Source: Carposina sasakii (lineage: Eukaryota; Arthropoda; Insecta; Lepidoptera; Carposinidae). Taken from it: DNA of 64,000 bases. Position numbers and translations under genes: made by a program. Shown here piece by piece: positions 12,301-19,084 of this stretch; position 1 is the stretch's first letter; each line of letters starts with the position of its first letter. The DNA lies in the NCBI GenBank assembly GCA_014607495.2, contig CP053155.1, positions 1,054,001-1,118,000 on the forward strand. Reading direction: 5' to 3'. The notes under the pieces were generated by a model. It made no database searches. It was not told the origin of the DNA and saw only the letters and a list, made by a program, of their open reading frames with translations.

Positions 12301-15300
12301 ATGTATACCTTACTGCGTCATGTATACCTTACTGCGTCATGTATACCTTACTGCGTCATGTATACCTTACTCCCCCAACAACCTCCACTCCGACCGGTCG
12401 GAAGCAGCCTGCATCCGACCGACACCCGAGATCTTGGTTAGGTCGTCCGTCCACCTCGCGGGTGGCCTTTCCACGCTGCGTTTACCATACCTTACACACG
12501 TACATAGTACATGGCTATGTTCCTAAAATAGTTCTCAAGTAATGTTCATCATCATCAGCCTATTGCAGTCCACTGCTGGACGTAGGCCTCCCCCAGGGCA
12601 CGCCACAAGACTGCCATGGGGGGTATTTGCCCATAGTCACCACGCTGGGCAGGCGGGTTGGTGACCGCAGTTTGTATTTTGGACTATGTTGTCAACACGG
12701 GAGGCGCTGCTGCCCACCTCCCGGAAACCCTTAATCGCCTCGTACGACACAGTAATGTTATCATACTTATTTAGAATGGCACAGGAACATTTCCTATTGG
12801 ATTCGTTGCTGGTTGCTACATTGTTGTATTTGTGCCCGAAAAACTAACTGGTAAAAAGTGGCTATGTAATTTGCACATTTCTTCCCAACCTCTTTGGGGG
12901 TAATGGACATGACTATGTAAGTACGCTAAAAGATAACATTTCCCACAGAGTTACCAAGTAGATTACCTTTATCAACAAAACAATGTAAATTTTCCAGCGG
13001 AAATAGAAACCTCGCTAGCCAAAGCGTTAGAGAGAGAACGCCTCTCCCGGGAAGAGAACCTACAGTTGCAGGAACAACTGTCGCGATTAGAAGAAAGTGT
13101 ACGGAGCGAGCGCAGCGAGCGCGACAGCAGCGAGCGAGAGCTACTACTGCTGAGGGAGAGGGGGGAGGAAACGGAGAAACTACTGCTGAAGTATGTGTGG
13201 TTAGAATAGGCAGGGCTATTATTTAATTTGCAGTAACAGAGCAGAAACAATGCGATAGGGTAAACTGAGAATGTGCGTGTGCTAGGTGAAGGGTGCGGGG
13301 CGAGGTGCAGGGTGTGAGGCTAGGTGAAGGGTGCGGGGCGAGGGGCGGGGCGAGGTGCAGGGTGTGAGGCTAGGTGAAGGGTGCGGGGCGAGGGGCGGGG
13401 CGAGGTGCAGGGTGTGAGGCTAGGTGAAGGGTGCGGGGCGAGGGGCGGGGCGAGGTGCAGGGTGTGAGGCTAGGTGAAGGATGCGGGGCGAGGGGCGGGG
13501 CGAGGTGCAGGGTGTGAGGCTAGGTGAAGGATGCGGGGCGAGGGGCGGGGCGAGGTGCAGGGTGTGAGGCTAGGTGAAGGGTGCGGGGCGAGGGGCGGGG
13601 CGAGGTGCAGGGTGTGAGGCTAGGTGAAGGGTGCGGGGCGAGGAGCAGGGCGCGGTAGGACGCCGAGCGCACTCACACATTCTCTATTTCCGCTATCGCA
13701 TTGCTTCGGATCTGATACTGTAAATTACATTCTTAAACAAAATCAAAACTTTATTATGGGCGATTTCGATAGTCGCACTTGAATGTTAACTTAAATTCGA
13801 CAGGTCTTTTAATCTGCATTCTTAACATAAATGGCTGCGACAGAAAGTTTAAGTGTGACGGTCAGAATCGAGCATTACATTTATACAGGCTGTTTTTTTG
13901 TGGCCACCTTTAACGAAGGGTACGTACTCTATACATCAAATAAATTAATTTATGCCAAATAAAAATGCTGGGAAAAAGATTTTTTTTTCAATATTTTTTT
14001 TAATTACTTGATCTGGCGAATTTATAGTGTCTAGTGTTTATGTTAGGTTTTTTTATAGACAGATATTAATTATTTCTCGTGAAAAAATCTTGCTACGCGC
14101 GTCTATGTGCATTTATGCAGAAAAACGCAGTCTATTTACTCAACTTTGGACCCTAATATTTTGGAAACCAGACACTTCCCAGGTATGCTTCCATGGAGAA
14201 AAATGATCGTGATGATGAGGAGATTCCGTAGTTTTCGGGAACGTTGACGACAAAAAATCATCCTGTATAACTAACTTCCAGTGCCACTCGCGAGTTAGAA
14301 ACACTTAAAGCAGCACATGAAGCGAAAGTGTCCGAGTTGTCGAACCGAGTGGCAGAGTTACAACACACTCTGTCGGAGGAGCGAGCCTGTCTCATCACCG
14401 AGAGGAAGAGGAATGCCATACTACAGGTCATTATACAACTAGACTCTTATTTACATCATCATCGATTCATCCGTTTATTTCACTACAGAACATTGGTGTT
14501 GGGGTTGCTGCTATAAATAATTATAAGACTTGGTGATATGGGATTTTTTGGTAGATTTGTAATGAAACCATGCTATTGAACGTGACAGGTATTCCATACA
14601 TTTTGCTGTCAAACGTCATTTTTAAACAGTTTTTATCTAGATTTTATCTAAAATTAAAACAGTAAAAAATATATTATGAGAACATTTAAATGTGAAATGG
14701 CCTCAGCTCAGCATATGCAGGTTATGAAGCCTGCGCTGATATTCTGCGATAAACACTTTGCACAAGGTTATGTAATAACCAGTGGTCGGAGTAGGTATAT
14801 TGAATTAAGGTCATTGACATCAAACGTATATGTTAATATGGATACGCCTCCGAGTTTCCGGATTATTATGATAAAAATAAAATAAAAATACCGAAACTTC
14901 GAAATTATTACATGAAACTAGTTAAAAATGTATAAATACTCTCAACGCTATGCTGCTAGTTTTTGGAAACTCCGGTACATTCCGGAAAAAATGCATGTCC
15001 ATGTTATGATATCATGATGCAAGTATGTAAAATCAATATACCTACTCCGACCACTGGTAATAACTAATAACACCGGTTGTTTCTTTGCATTAACGAGATT
15101 AAAATTAATTAATAGAAAAGTTTTAAATTCGTCATCCGAGTTAATTGACCCGATAGCTCAGTCGTGAGTTCAAGTCTCGGGTGAATTTTTTTTTTTCATT
15201 TCTTAATAATATTTATAAGCTTAAAATTGTTACAGGAGCAAATAAATACCCGCGGGGATATATCGCCGTCTCACTCCATCGCCTCGGAAAGCTATTCGGG

Positions 15301-18300
15301 GTCACTTTGGCATGTGAGTATTATTTAATTTGTTTATTATTCAGATAATCAACAACTTGTCTTAGTTATAAAGAGCAACCTCGATGTAACAAATCGGAAG
15401 GGAACAAGTAAATATTCATTGAACTTAGGTTTGTTATGTTGAGGTTAGGTGGACTAAAATACGTTATGAAGAGGTAAAAACGTGTCGAAACCAGAACGTG
15501 AATCAGATACTATGAAATTAAGGCTCCTACATTTATGGGAACTTTATAATATAAAGGTTTTGGTTGACAAAATTCGTTAATTCGGTATTCATACTTTTTC
15601 TTGATAGTCGAAAATTCGCTATAAAGAGGTTGTTCGCAAAAAATGTTCGCAATCTAAAGGTATATTTTACATTGACTCTTATGGACAATTCAAGGGGTTA
15701 AGAAAAAATTTGTTAAATCGAGGAAGGCGTTATATTTAGGTTGCACTGTATTATGTTTGAAGGAATTGTACCATAGGAAGGAAGTCATTTACAGATTATC
15801 CTATAATAAGCAATTATGTAGTTACTATATACTCGGAAATTATTTAAAACATAAGTAGATAAATAAAATGGGTTCTACATAGGGTTGCCACTAGGGCATG
15901 TAATATCGGAAGGTTTTGAATTCCGATATTGAATTTCGATATTAGATCTCAATATCGGAATTCCGATATTAATATCGGAATTGCAAATATTTGTTATTAG
16001 TTGCACATATTCATTAAATTATTGTATTGGAATTAATAAAAAATATTTAGAAATCAAATTATGTAATATTCACAGACTTTCCTCTATAATTATTTTAAAT
16101 AACTCTCTTATAATTTAATAATATCTAGCAAAATCAACAATTTAGGATCATAAATCATAAAAAAAATCACGAGCGCAACTGATTTTTGTGCGTACGTACT
16201 ACGTACACATAGGGCTACCATCCGTCCGGGTTTCCCCGGATGTGTCCTAGTTTAGAGGGCGTCCTGGGAGCGTCCGGGCGGGGTTTTTAAATAGTGTCTA
16301 TCTAGTCTTTATGTCAGGGGAAATCTGATTAACTAGATAGAATGGAATGTTTTGCAATAAATTACGCCATTTCATAGTAAAAAAATATAACCGACCCGCT
16401 CTGCGCATCCTGCTCTATGTATCAGAGATGTACGAGTATCAATGATACGGGGCCACTGGTCTAACATGTGTAAGCAAAAATATAAATTCTCGTATGAGAA
16501 TAATAAAATACCAAAGTGAGCGTTCGGAAAACTACGAAGCGTATTTGTGTCCAAGATACCCCAGTCCTTAAAGACGAAGGTATTCAACCAGTGCGTGCTG
16601 CCGGTGATGACCTACGGTGCCGAGACGTGGTCTCTAACTGTAAGCCTCATAAAAAAGTTCAGGATCGCACAGCGAGCGATGGAGAGAGCTATTCCCGGGA
16701 TCTCTGCGTGATCGAATCAGAAATGAGGAGATTTATTTATTTAGATCCGCAGACGTACAAAGATCACCGACATAGCTCAACGGTCCAGCAAGCTAAAGTA
16801 GCAATGGGCAGGGCACATAGCTCGAAGAACTGATGGCCGATGGAGCCGCAAAGTTCTAGAGTGGATACCACGTATCGGCAAACACAGCGTGGGAAGGCCA
16901 CCCGCGAGATGTATGGACGACCTGGCTAGGTCGCGGGAGTCGGTTGGATGCAGGCTGCTTCCGACCAGTCGGTATGGAGGTTGTTGGGGGAGGCCTATGT
17001 CCAGCAGTGGACTTCCCATGCTGAAATGATGAAAATGATGATGATGTGCCAAAAACCATAAAAAGTTATTATTTCTCATTAGCGTCTTTACAGGGTGTAA
17101 CAGAAAGGGTATGTTAAGCGAAAAGCTGTATAAATAGCCCACTATAGAGAACCTATTTCTTATTTATATAAGATTGTATGAAAATTCCTGAGATATTTAA
17201 AAATTCTCCATACTATCGGGAAAAATAAACATGTGATTTCGGGTCTCAAATTTTGTGGATGGGTTCTCTACAGTGGGCTATTTACATAGCTTTTCGCTTA
17301 ACATACCCTTTTTGTTACACCCTGTATTTGGTCACTCATGTGGTTTCTGTCCCCAGGAAGAGGCTCCTTGTGGCGGCGCATCCCTCGCGCCGCTGTCGGA
17401 CGTACTCGCGAGACTGTCGCTAGCGGAGGGGGAGTGCCGCGCGCTGCGGGAGGGCGCGGGGGCGGCGCGACGCGAGGCACACGCACTGCGCCGCGCCCTG
17501 CAAGCTGCGCACGCTGCGCTCGCGGACGCACAGGTAGCGGGGCGGGGCGGGGCGGGGCGGGGCGGGGCGGGGCGGGGCGAGGCACACGCACTGCGCCGCG
17601 CCCTGCAAGCTGCGCACGCTGCGCTCGCGGACGCACAGGTAGCGGGGCGGGGCGGGGCGGGGCGGGGCGGGGCGGGGCGGGGCGAGGCACACGCACTGCG
17701 CCGCGCCCTGCAAGCTGCGCACGCTGCGCTCGCGGACGCACAGGTAGCGGGGCGGGGCGGGGCGGGGCGGGGCGGGGCGGGGCGGGGCGGGGCGGGGCGA
17801 GGCACACGCACTGCGCCGCGCCCTGCAAGCTGCGCACGCTGCGCTCGCGGACGCACAGGTAGCGGGGCGGGGCGGGGCGAGGCACACGCACTGCGCCGCG
17901 CCCTGCAAGCTGCGCACGCTGCGCTCGCGGACGCACAGGTAGCGGGGCGGGGCGGGGCGGGGCGGGGCGGGGCGAGGCACACGCACTGCGCCGCGCCCTG
18001 CAAGCTGCGCACGCTGCGCTCGCGGACGCACAGGTAGCGGGGCGGGGCGGGGCGGGGCGGGGCGGGGCGGGGCGGGGCGGGGCGAGGCACACGCACTGCG
18101 CCGCGCCCTGCAAGCTGCGCACGCTGCGCTCGCGGACGCACAGGTAGCGGGGCGGGGCGGGGCGGGGCGGGGCGGGGCGAGGCACACGCACTGCGCCGCG
18201 CCCTGCAAGCTGCGCACGCTGCGCTCGCGGACGCACAGGTAGCGGGGCGGGGCGGGGCGGGGCGGGGCGGGGCGGGGCGGGGCGGGGCGAGGCACACGCA

Positions 18301-18945
18301 CTGCGCCGCGCCCTGCAAGCTGCGCACGCTGCGCTCGCGGACGCACAGGTAGAGGGCGGGGCGGGGCGAGGCACACGCGCTGCGCCGCCTTTCTTATCAC
18401 GTTATTAAAACTTGCCTTCTCAATATCAGGAAGGAAACTAATCCTCCCTTAACTTAAGACTAGATAGACTTATCGCCAATTTCTATAACTGATCTTGAGA
18501 GATTTTTGCATATCTCAGATTTAATCTTCAATTGTTTTCATATAAAATTTCAAATTAGGAATAAAAATTCCGAGATTCTGTATGAGCTTGTAGCGAAGAG
18601 CGTATAGATATCAATATTTACCTGTCTGTCACTTACACCCTGTATGTTATTTCCAGAGCCTACAAGAGCAGTACGACGCTTTGCTACAAATGTACGGAGA
18701 GGCGGAGGAACGGATAGCAGAACTGAAACTCGATTTACAGGACGTTACTCAACTATACAAGGTATGATATATTTTATACACAATACGTTCCAGTTTTTTA
18801 ACGGATATGTTAAATTGTAATTTTGACAGAATAAAGCAAGGAACATGATTGCGAATATTAGAAAATTGATGCATCATTTTATAATATTCATCTTTTATTT
18901 TAGAGTCAGCTGGATGAACTAGCGATGCTGCGACGGGGGCGCTAG
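1510..18945 (+). CDS. TMF1: TMF1, TATA element modulatory factor (golgin); complete spliced gene, 12 exons
   Basis: Exons: 1510-3390, 4182-4399, 5697-5838, 9820-10039, 10771-10931, 12179-12242, 12998-13190, 14282-14426, 15236-15313, 17357-17533, 18657-18761, 18904-18945. All introns are GT-AG and all phases join, giving 1141 residues (human TMF1 is about 1.1 kb of codons, similar). The protein opens with MNWFD, the tryptophan-containing N-terminal motif known from vesicle-tethering golgins. Residues ~30-540 are Ser/Asp/Glu-rich and look disordered. From ~545 it is continuous coiled coil, including the TMF DNA-binding-type block (EEGEKLARQQ, then NIIKKLR, residues ~665-690). It ends with the conserved TMF C-terminal block (YDALLQMYGEAEE, LDLQDVTQLYKSQLDEL). 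The family localises to the Golgi and binds Rab6 through the C-terminus. I chose the ATG at 1510: the frame is open up to a GTG at 1495, but 1510 gives the conserved MNWFD start. The family call is firm; small exon-edge errors are possible. Confidence 0.93.
3844..4157 (+). mobile_element. Helitron-like non-autonomous element (copy 1), TMF1 intron 1
   Basis: It starts TCGATACATATAATAAAA and ends GCGGGCGTCCACTAG followed by T. A TC start, a CTAG end and an A|T target are the Helitron pattern. Five other copies lie in this window. The end is 24 bp from exon 2. Confidence 0.7.
4182..4399 (+). CDS. TMF1: TMF1 exon 2 (EEGEKLARQQ block)
   Basis: Acceptor TGTGTTTCAG, donor GAG|GTAAAT with the exon ending 2 nt into a codon. 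It encodes DQLRKQLDQFK through KDNEQVIKNLR, matching the conserved TMF block with EEGEKL and NIIKKLR. A Helitron-like end sits 24 bp upstream of the acceptor. Confidence 0.92.
4480..4760. repeat. Dispersed repeat, inverted copy near 57640-57790
   Basis: GCTAATGCGGGGCTTCACTAG, ACTTGTCACTGATCTT and nearby words recur reverse-complemented around 57660-57790. The repeat is diverged and has no coding capacity. Confidence 0.5.
5460..5630. repeat. Local repeat words in TMF1 intron 2
   Basis: CGGTCCGCTATCCGTTCACA (about 5468) and CGGTCCGTTGTCCGTTCACA (about 5599) are near-identical, with a related CGGGCCGTTGTCC between. This looks like a small transposon remnant. Confidence 0.4.
5697..5838 (+). CDS. 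TMF1: TMF1 exon 3 (coiled coil)
   Basis: The first base completes an AGG codon from exon 2. It reads DKIAEQSAELDRLKRAV to LDAELAE, a clear coiled coil, and ends at GAG|GTAAGT in phase 0. Confidence 0.9.
5918..6000. repeat. Dispersed repeat (GGTGGGCGCACCCATAGTGA family)
   Basis: GTAGGGCCCGGTGGTGGGCG and CACCCATAGTGAA recur at 46597-46860 and 61407-61470 (reverse), with a diverged form at 54190-54390. See the intact insertion at 61407-61843. Confidence 0.65.
6210..6300. repeat. Microsatellite (TGCG)n then (TG)n
   Basis: Several TGCG units run into about ten TG units and a degenerate (TATG)n tail, in TMF1 intron 3. Confidence 0.9.
6337..6645 (-). mobile_element. Helitron-like non-autonomous element (copy 2)
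   Basis: Reverse copy; the CTAG end is at 6337-6340 and the TATAATAAAAATGTAAC start near 6640. Confidence 0.65.
6928..7259 (+). mobile_element. Helitron-like non-autonomous element (copy 3)
   Basis: This is the most complete copy, from TCTATACATACATATAATAA to GCGGGCGTCCACTAG followed by T. Confidence 0.7.
7410..7714 (-). mobile_element. Helitron-like non-autonomous element (copy 4, 3' end missing)
   Basis: Reverse copy lacking the CTAG terminus. It lies in inverted orientation to copy 3, about 150 bp away. Confidence 0.65.
7763..7975 (-). mobile_element. RTE-type LINE 3' end fragment
   Basis: On the - strand it ends GTCCTGCAGTGGACTGCAAT AGG, the common 3' end of lepidopteran RTE-like LINEs (encoding QQWT... 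just upstream in complete copies). Related fragments are at 12553-12760, 51240-51360, 56240-56330 and 60262-60390. Confidence 0.65.
8030..9520 (-). pseudogene. Non-LTR retrotransposon ORF2 remnant, split by a DNA element
   Basis: On the - strand 9520-9318 reads NINQELTWREQIDTICNKIN then FTFALHNLTKIASKQTAITA, typical of the region after the RT palm. The same gene resumes below 8480 with IMWGN, AQKKCIRAICGLAQDVSCRP and YFRDELKCLHL. Stops and a DNA element at 8482-9317 break it. Confidence 0.7.
8482..9317. mobile_element. Non-autonomous DNA element with ~110-bp TIRs
   Basis: The left end TGTCGTGGCCATATCGTAGA is inverted at the right end (…TTTACAATATGGCCACGACA). Both arms carry several copies of the palindrome ATTTCATGAAAT spaced by GGTCG-like words. 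No transposase is seen. It interrupts a LINE remnant, so it is a real insertion. It contains a short (GGTTA)3 and a GAGCGAGCGGAGCGAGCG hairpin also present near 27245. Confidence 0.75.
9820..10039 (+). CDS. TMF1: TMF1 exon 4 (Ala/Arg/Glu-rich coiled coil)
   Basis: It reads TKSALDDATQRLETSRTSLE to ASELRAQLDALRVEKVH. The donor ATG|GTTAGT at 10040 ends in phase 1 and fits the exon 5 acceptor at 10771. A second, weaker choice is donor AAG|GTGCAT at 10033 with acceptor after 10772, which is also in frame. The exon is very GC-rich between AT-rich introns. Confidence 0.85.
10100..10230. repeat. Second Helitron-like or LINE-end repeat
   Basis: ACTAGTGGACGCCGTCCGCG starts a stretch with the ATTTCATCAAAATCGG and CATTTAGAAGAAG words common near lepidopteran Helitron 3' ends, reverse orientation. 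Limits unclear. Confidence 0.4.
10284..10560 (-). mobile_element. tRNA-derived SINE (copy 1), TMF1 intron 4
   Basis: On the - strand a conserved ~110-bp head (CTGAGGGATTCAGCTTTG…) leads to a tRNA-like domain at 10332-10403 (GACCCGGTAGCTCAGTGG A box, GGTTCAATTCCC B box), then a tail GAAAAATTTTTTCC-like with TTATTAATAATTTTATAAT. Copies recur at 15100, 26750, 32590 and 36480. The tRNA-like part is internal, not at the 5' end. Confidence 0.75.
10771..10931 (+). CDS. TMF1: TMF1 exon 5 (coiled coil with Gly-rich insert)
   Basis: Joined to exon 4 it reads EEQRWAGRLEALREELDAHR, then a Gly/Ala-rich stretch, then VLLQQIAVLQ. The donor is CAG|GTTACT at 10932, phase 0. The Gly-rich break in the coil comes from a GGGGGCGCGG-like tract. 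Confidence 0.86.
11056..11420. mobile_element. TA-flanked MITE family 1 (copy 1)
   Basis: Element of about 365-380 bp with ends CAGGGTGTTTTTTTGTGGCC and, inverted, CAGGATGATTTTTGGTCGTC. It is flanked by TA. It shares long internal identity with copies at 11514, 13886, 25898, 36739 and 52829. The family is Tc1/mariner-like in its TA target, with no transposase. Confidence 0.8.
11457..12098. mobile_element. Palindromic MITE family 2 (copy 1), split by family 1
   Basis: The two halves (…AATAGCCCACTA and GAGAACCTATC…) form the ~260-bp palindromic element seen intact at 51781-52040. A family 1 MITE is inserted at the central TA. Confidence 0.85.
11514..11892. mobile_element. MITE family 1 (copy 2), nested in MITE family 2
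   Basis: Insertion point CCCACTA-TA-GAGAACC of the host element is split with TA on both sides. This directly shows a TA target duplication and fixes the element's ends at CAGGGTG and ATCCTG. Confidence 0.9.
12179..12242 (+). CDS. TMF1: TMF1 exon 6 (short coiled-coil exon)
   Basis: Acceptor ATAATTGCAG, donor CACG|GTGAGA at 12243, phase 0 to phase 1. It encodes SSMAERERAHERARAALSRS. A 19-bp minisatellite starts 9 bp after the donor. Confidence 0.86.
12252..12365. repeat. 19-bp minisatellite, six copies
   Basis: The unit CTTACTGCGTCATGTATAC is repeated six times without a mismatch, starting 9 bp after the exon 6 donor GT. Confidence 0.95.
12366..12760 (-). mobile_element. RTE-type LINE 3' fragments
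   Basis: On the - strand 12490-12370 encodes a VGRPPARWTDDLTKIS-like stretch (the end of RTE ORF2, ...MQAASDRSEWRLLGE). 12760-12553 is the 3' end with GGCCTACGTCCAGCAGTGGA. They are two neighbouring fragments. Confidence 0.7.
12998..13190 (+). CDS. TMF1: TMF1 exon 7 (coiled coil)
   Basis: Acceptor ATTTTCCAG; the first two bases complete GCG. It reads AEIETSLAKALERERLSREE to RERGEETEKLLLK. Donor GTATGT at 13191, ending 2 nt into a codon. Confidence 0.9.
13283..13650. repeat. 50-bp GC-rich minisatellite, about eight copies
   Basis: Units begin TAGGTGAAGGGTGCGGGGCG at 13283, 13321, 13371, 13421, 13471, 13521, 13571 and 13621. The first is 12 bp shorter, and two carry GGATGC for GGGTGC. In TMF1 intron 7. 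Confidence 0.95.
13886..14265. mobile_element. MITE family 1 (copy 3)
   Basis: Complete 380-bp copy flanked by TA on both sides. Its right end is 16 bp from the exon 8 start. Confidence 0.88.
14282..14426 (+). CDS. TMF1: TMF1 exon 8 (coiled coil)
   Basis: The first base completes AAT. It reads NATRELETLKAAHEAKVSEL to ERKRNAILQ, ending at CAG|GTCATT in phase 0. Only 16 bp separate this exon from the right end of a TA-flanked MITE (13886-14265). Confidence 0.9.
15100..15220 (+). mobile_element. tRNA-derived SINE (copy 2), internally deleted
   Basis: ATTCGTCATCCGAGTTAATT, then GACCCGATAGCTCAG joined directly to GAGTTCAAGTCTCGGGTGAA and a T-rich tail. About 30 bp of the tRNA-like domain is missing. 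The T-rich tail lies just before the exon 9 acceptor. Confidence 0.7.
15236..15313 (+). CDS. TMF1: TMF1 exon 9 (Ser-rich linker)
   Basis: This is 26 codons, phase 0 on both sides, reading EQINTRGDISPSHSIASESY then SGSLWH. Donor CAT|GTGAGT. TMF proteins have a comparable Ser-rich non-helical linker between the central coil and the C-terminal block. Confidence 0.88.
15890..16010. repeat. Local palindromic repeat (AATATCGGAATTCCGATATT)
   Basis: Several overlapping copies of CGATATT and AATATCGG make self-complementary sequence in TMF1 intron 9. No element assigned. Confidence 0.6.
16585..17035 (+). pseudogene. RTE-type LINE ORF2 C-terminal remnant
   Basis: Reading across frameshifts gives VLPVMTYGAETWSLTVSLIK, QRAMERAIPGISLRDRIRNE and VGRPPARWTDDL-like and EAYVQQWTS-like words, the end of RTE reverse transcriptase ORF2. 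Multiple stops and frameshifts. It ends in GATGATGATG. Confidence 0.75.
17091..17324. mobile_element. Palindromic MITE family 2 (copy 2)
   Basis: CAGGGTGTAACAGAAAGGGT at the left is inverted at the right (ACCCTTTTTGTTACACCCTG), TA on both sides. Its right end is 32 bp from exon 10. Confidence 0.88.
17357..17533 (+). CDS. TMF1: TMF1 exon 10 (its 3' end and donor are tandemly repeated downstream)
   Basis: Acceptor TTCTGTCCCCAG. The exon is 59 codons, phase 0/0, reading EEAPCGGASLAPLSDVLARL through LRRALQAAHAALADAQ, with donor CAG|GTAGCG at 17534. The last 60 nt plus this donor recur eight more times downstream, so the true 3' boundary in mRNA is uncertain. The first donor gives a protein of normal length and is taken as the default. 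Confidence 0.85.
17474..18389 (+). repeat. Tandem array of TMF1 exon-10 end + 5' splice site + (GGGGC)n, nine full units
   Basis: Units start at 17474, 17579, 17684, 17799, 17879, 17974, 18084, 18179 and 18289, with a truncated tenth at 18368. Each has the same 60 coding bases (20 codons, EAHALRRALQAAHAALADAQ), then CAG|GTAGC, then GGGGC repeated 8, 8, 10, 3, 6, 9, 6, 9 times; the ninth has a variant GTAGAGGGC spacer. The first unit is the exon end itself. The 60-bp part appears identical in all nine. Confidence 0.95.
18657..18761 (+). CDS. TMF1: TMF1 exon 11 (conserved C-terminal block)
   Basis: This is 35 codons in phase 0, reading SLQEQYDALLQMYGEAEERI then AELKLDLQDVTQLYK. It is the most conserved part of TMF1 (Rab6-binding C-terminal region in the family). 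Donor AAG|GTATGA. Confidence 0.94.
18904..18945 (+). CDS. TMF1: TMF1 exon 12 (last exon, stop codon)
   Basis: Acceptor TTATTTTTAG. It reads SQLDELAMLRRGR then TAG at 18943-18945. SQ(L/I)DEL matches the family C-terminus. Confidence 0.92.
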   Translation, partial: SQLDELAMLRRGR

Positions 18946-18955
18946 GACGAAACTA

Positions 18956-19030
18956 GGGGGCCCTCGGAAATACAGGGGCCCCCGGAAATACAGGGGCCCT
19001 CGGAAATGCCGGGGCCCTCGGCTTTGCAGG
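18956..19030 (+). repeat. 21-bp GGGGCCCTCGGAAATACAG repeat in TMF1 3' UTR
   Basis: About four units of GGGGCCCTCGGAAATACAG-like sequence begin 11 bp after the TMF1 stop codon. Each unit contains the self-complementary GGGCCC. Confidence 0.85.
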
Positions 19031-19084
19031 CAGAATGGAGCCCTACAGAGACTCACATTGTTCCAGGGCCCCCGCGCCGGGGCT

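Noticed and set aside
12159..12542. Two overlapping frames of 117-127 codons
   Set aside because: They read through TMF1 exon 6 into the 19-bp minisatellite and an antisense LINE fragment.
12252..18389. CRISPR-like arrays
   Set aside because: The repeats are eukaryotic minisatellites with no unique spacers; spacers are absent or are GGGGC tracts.
17298..18400. Three long - strand frames (326-358 codons) and two other + strand frames over the GC array
   Set aside because: They are Pro/Ala/Arg-rich shadows of the tandem GGGGC and exon-10 repeats. Any tandem array without stops gives such frames.
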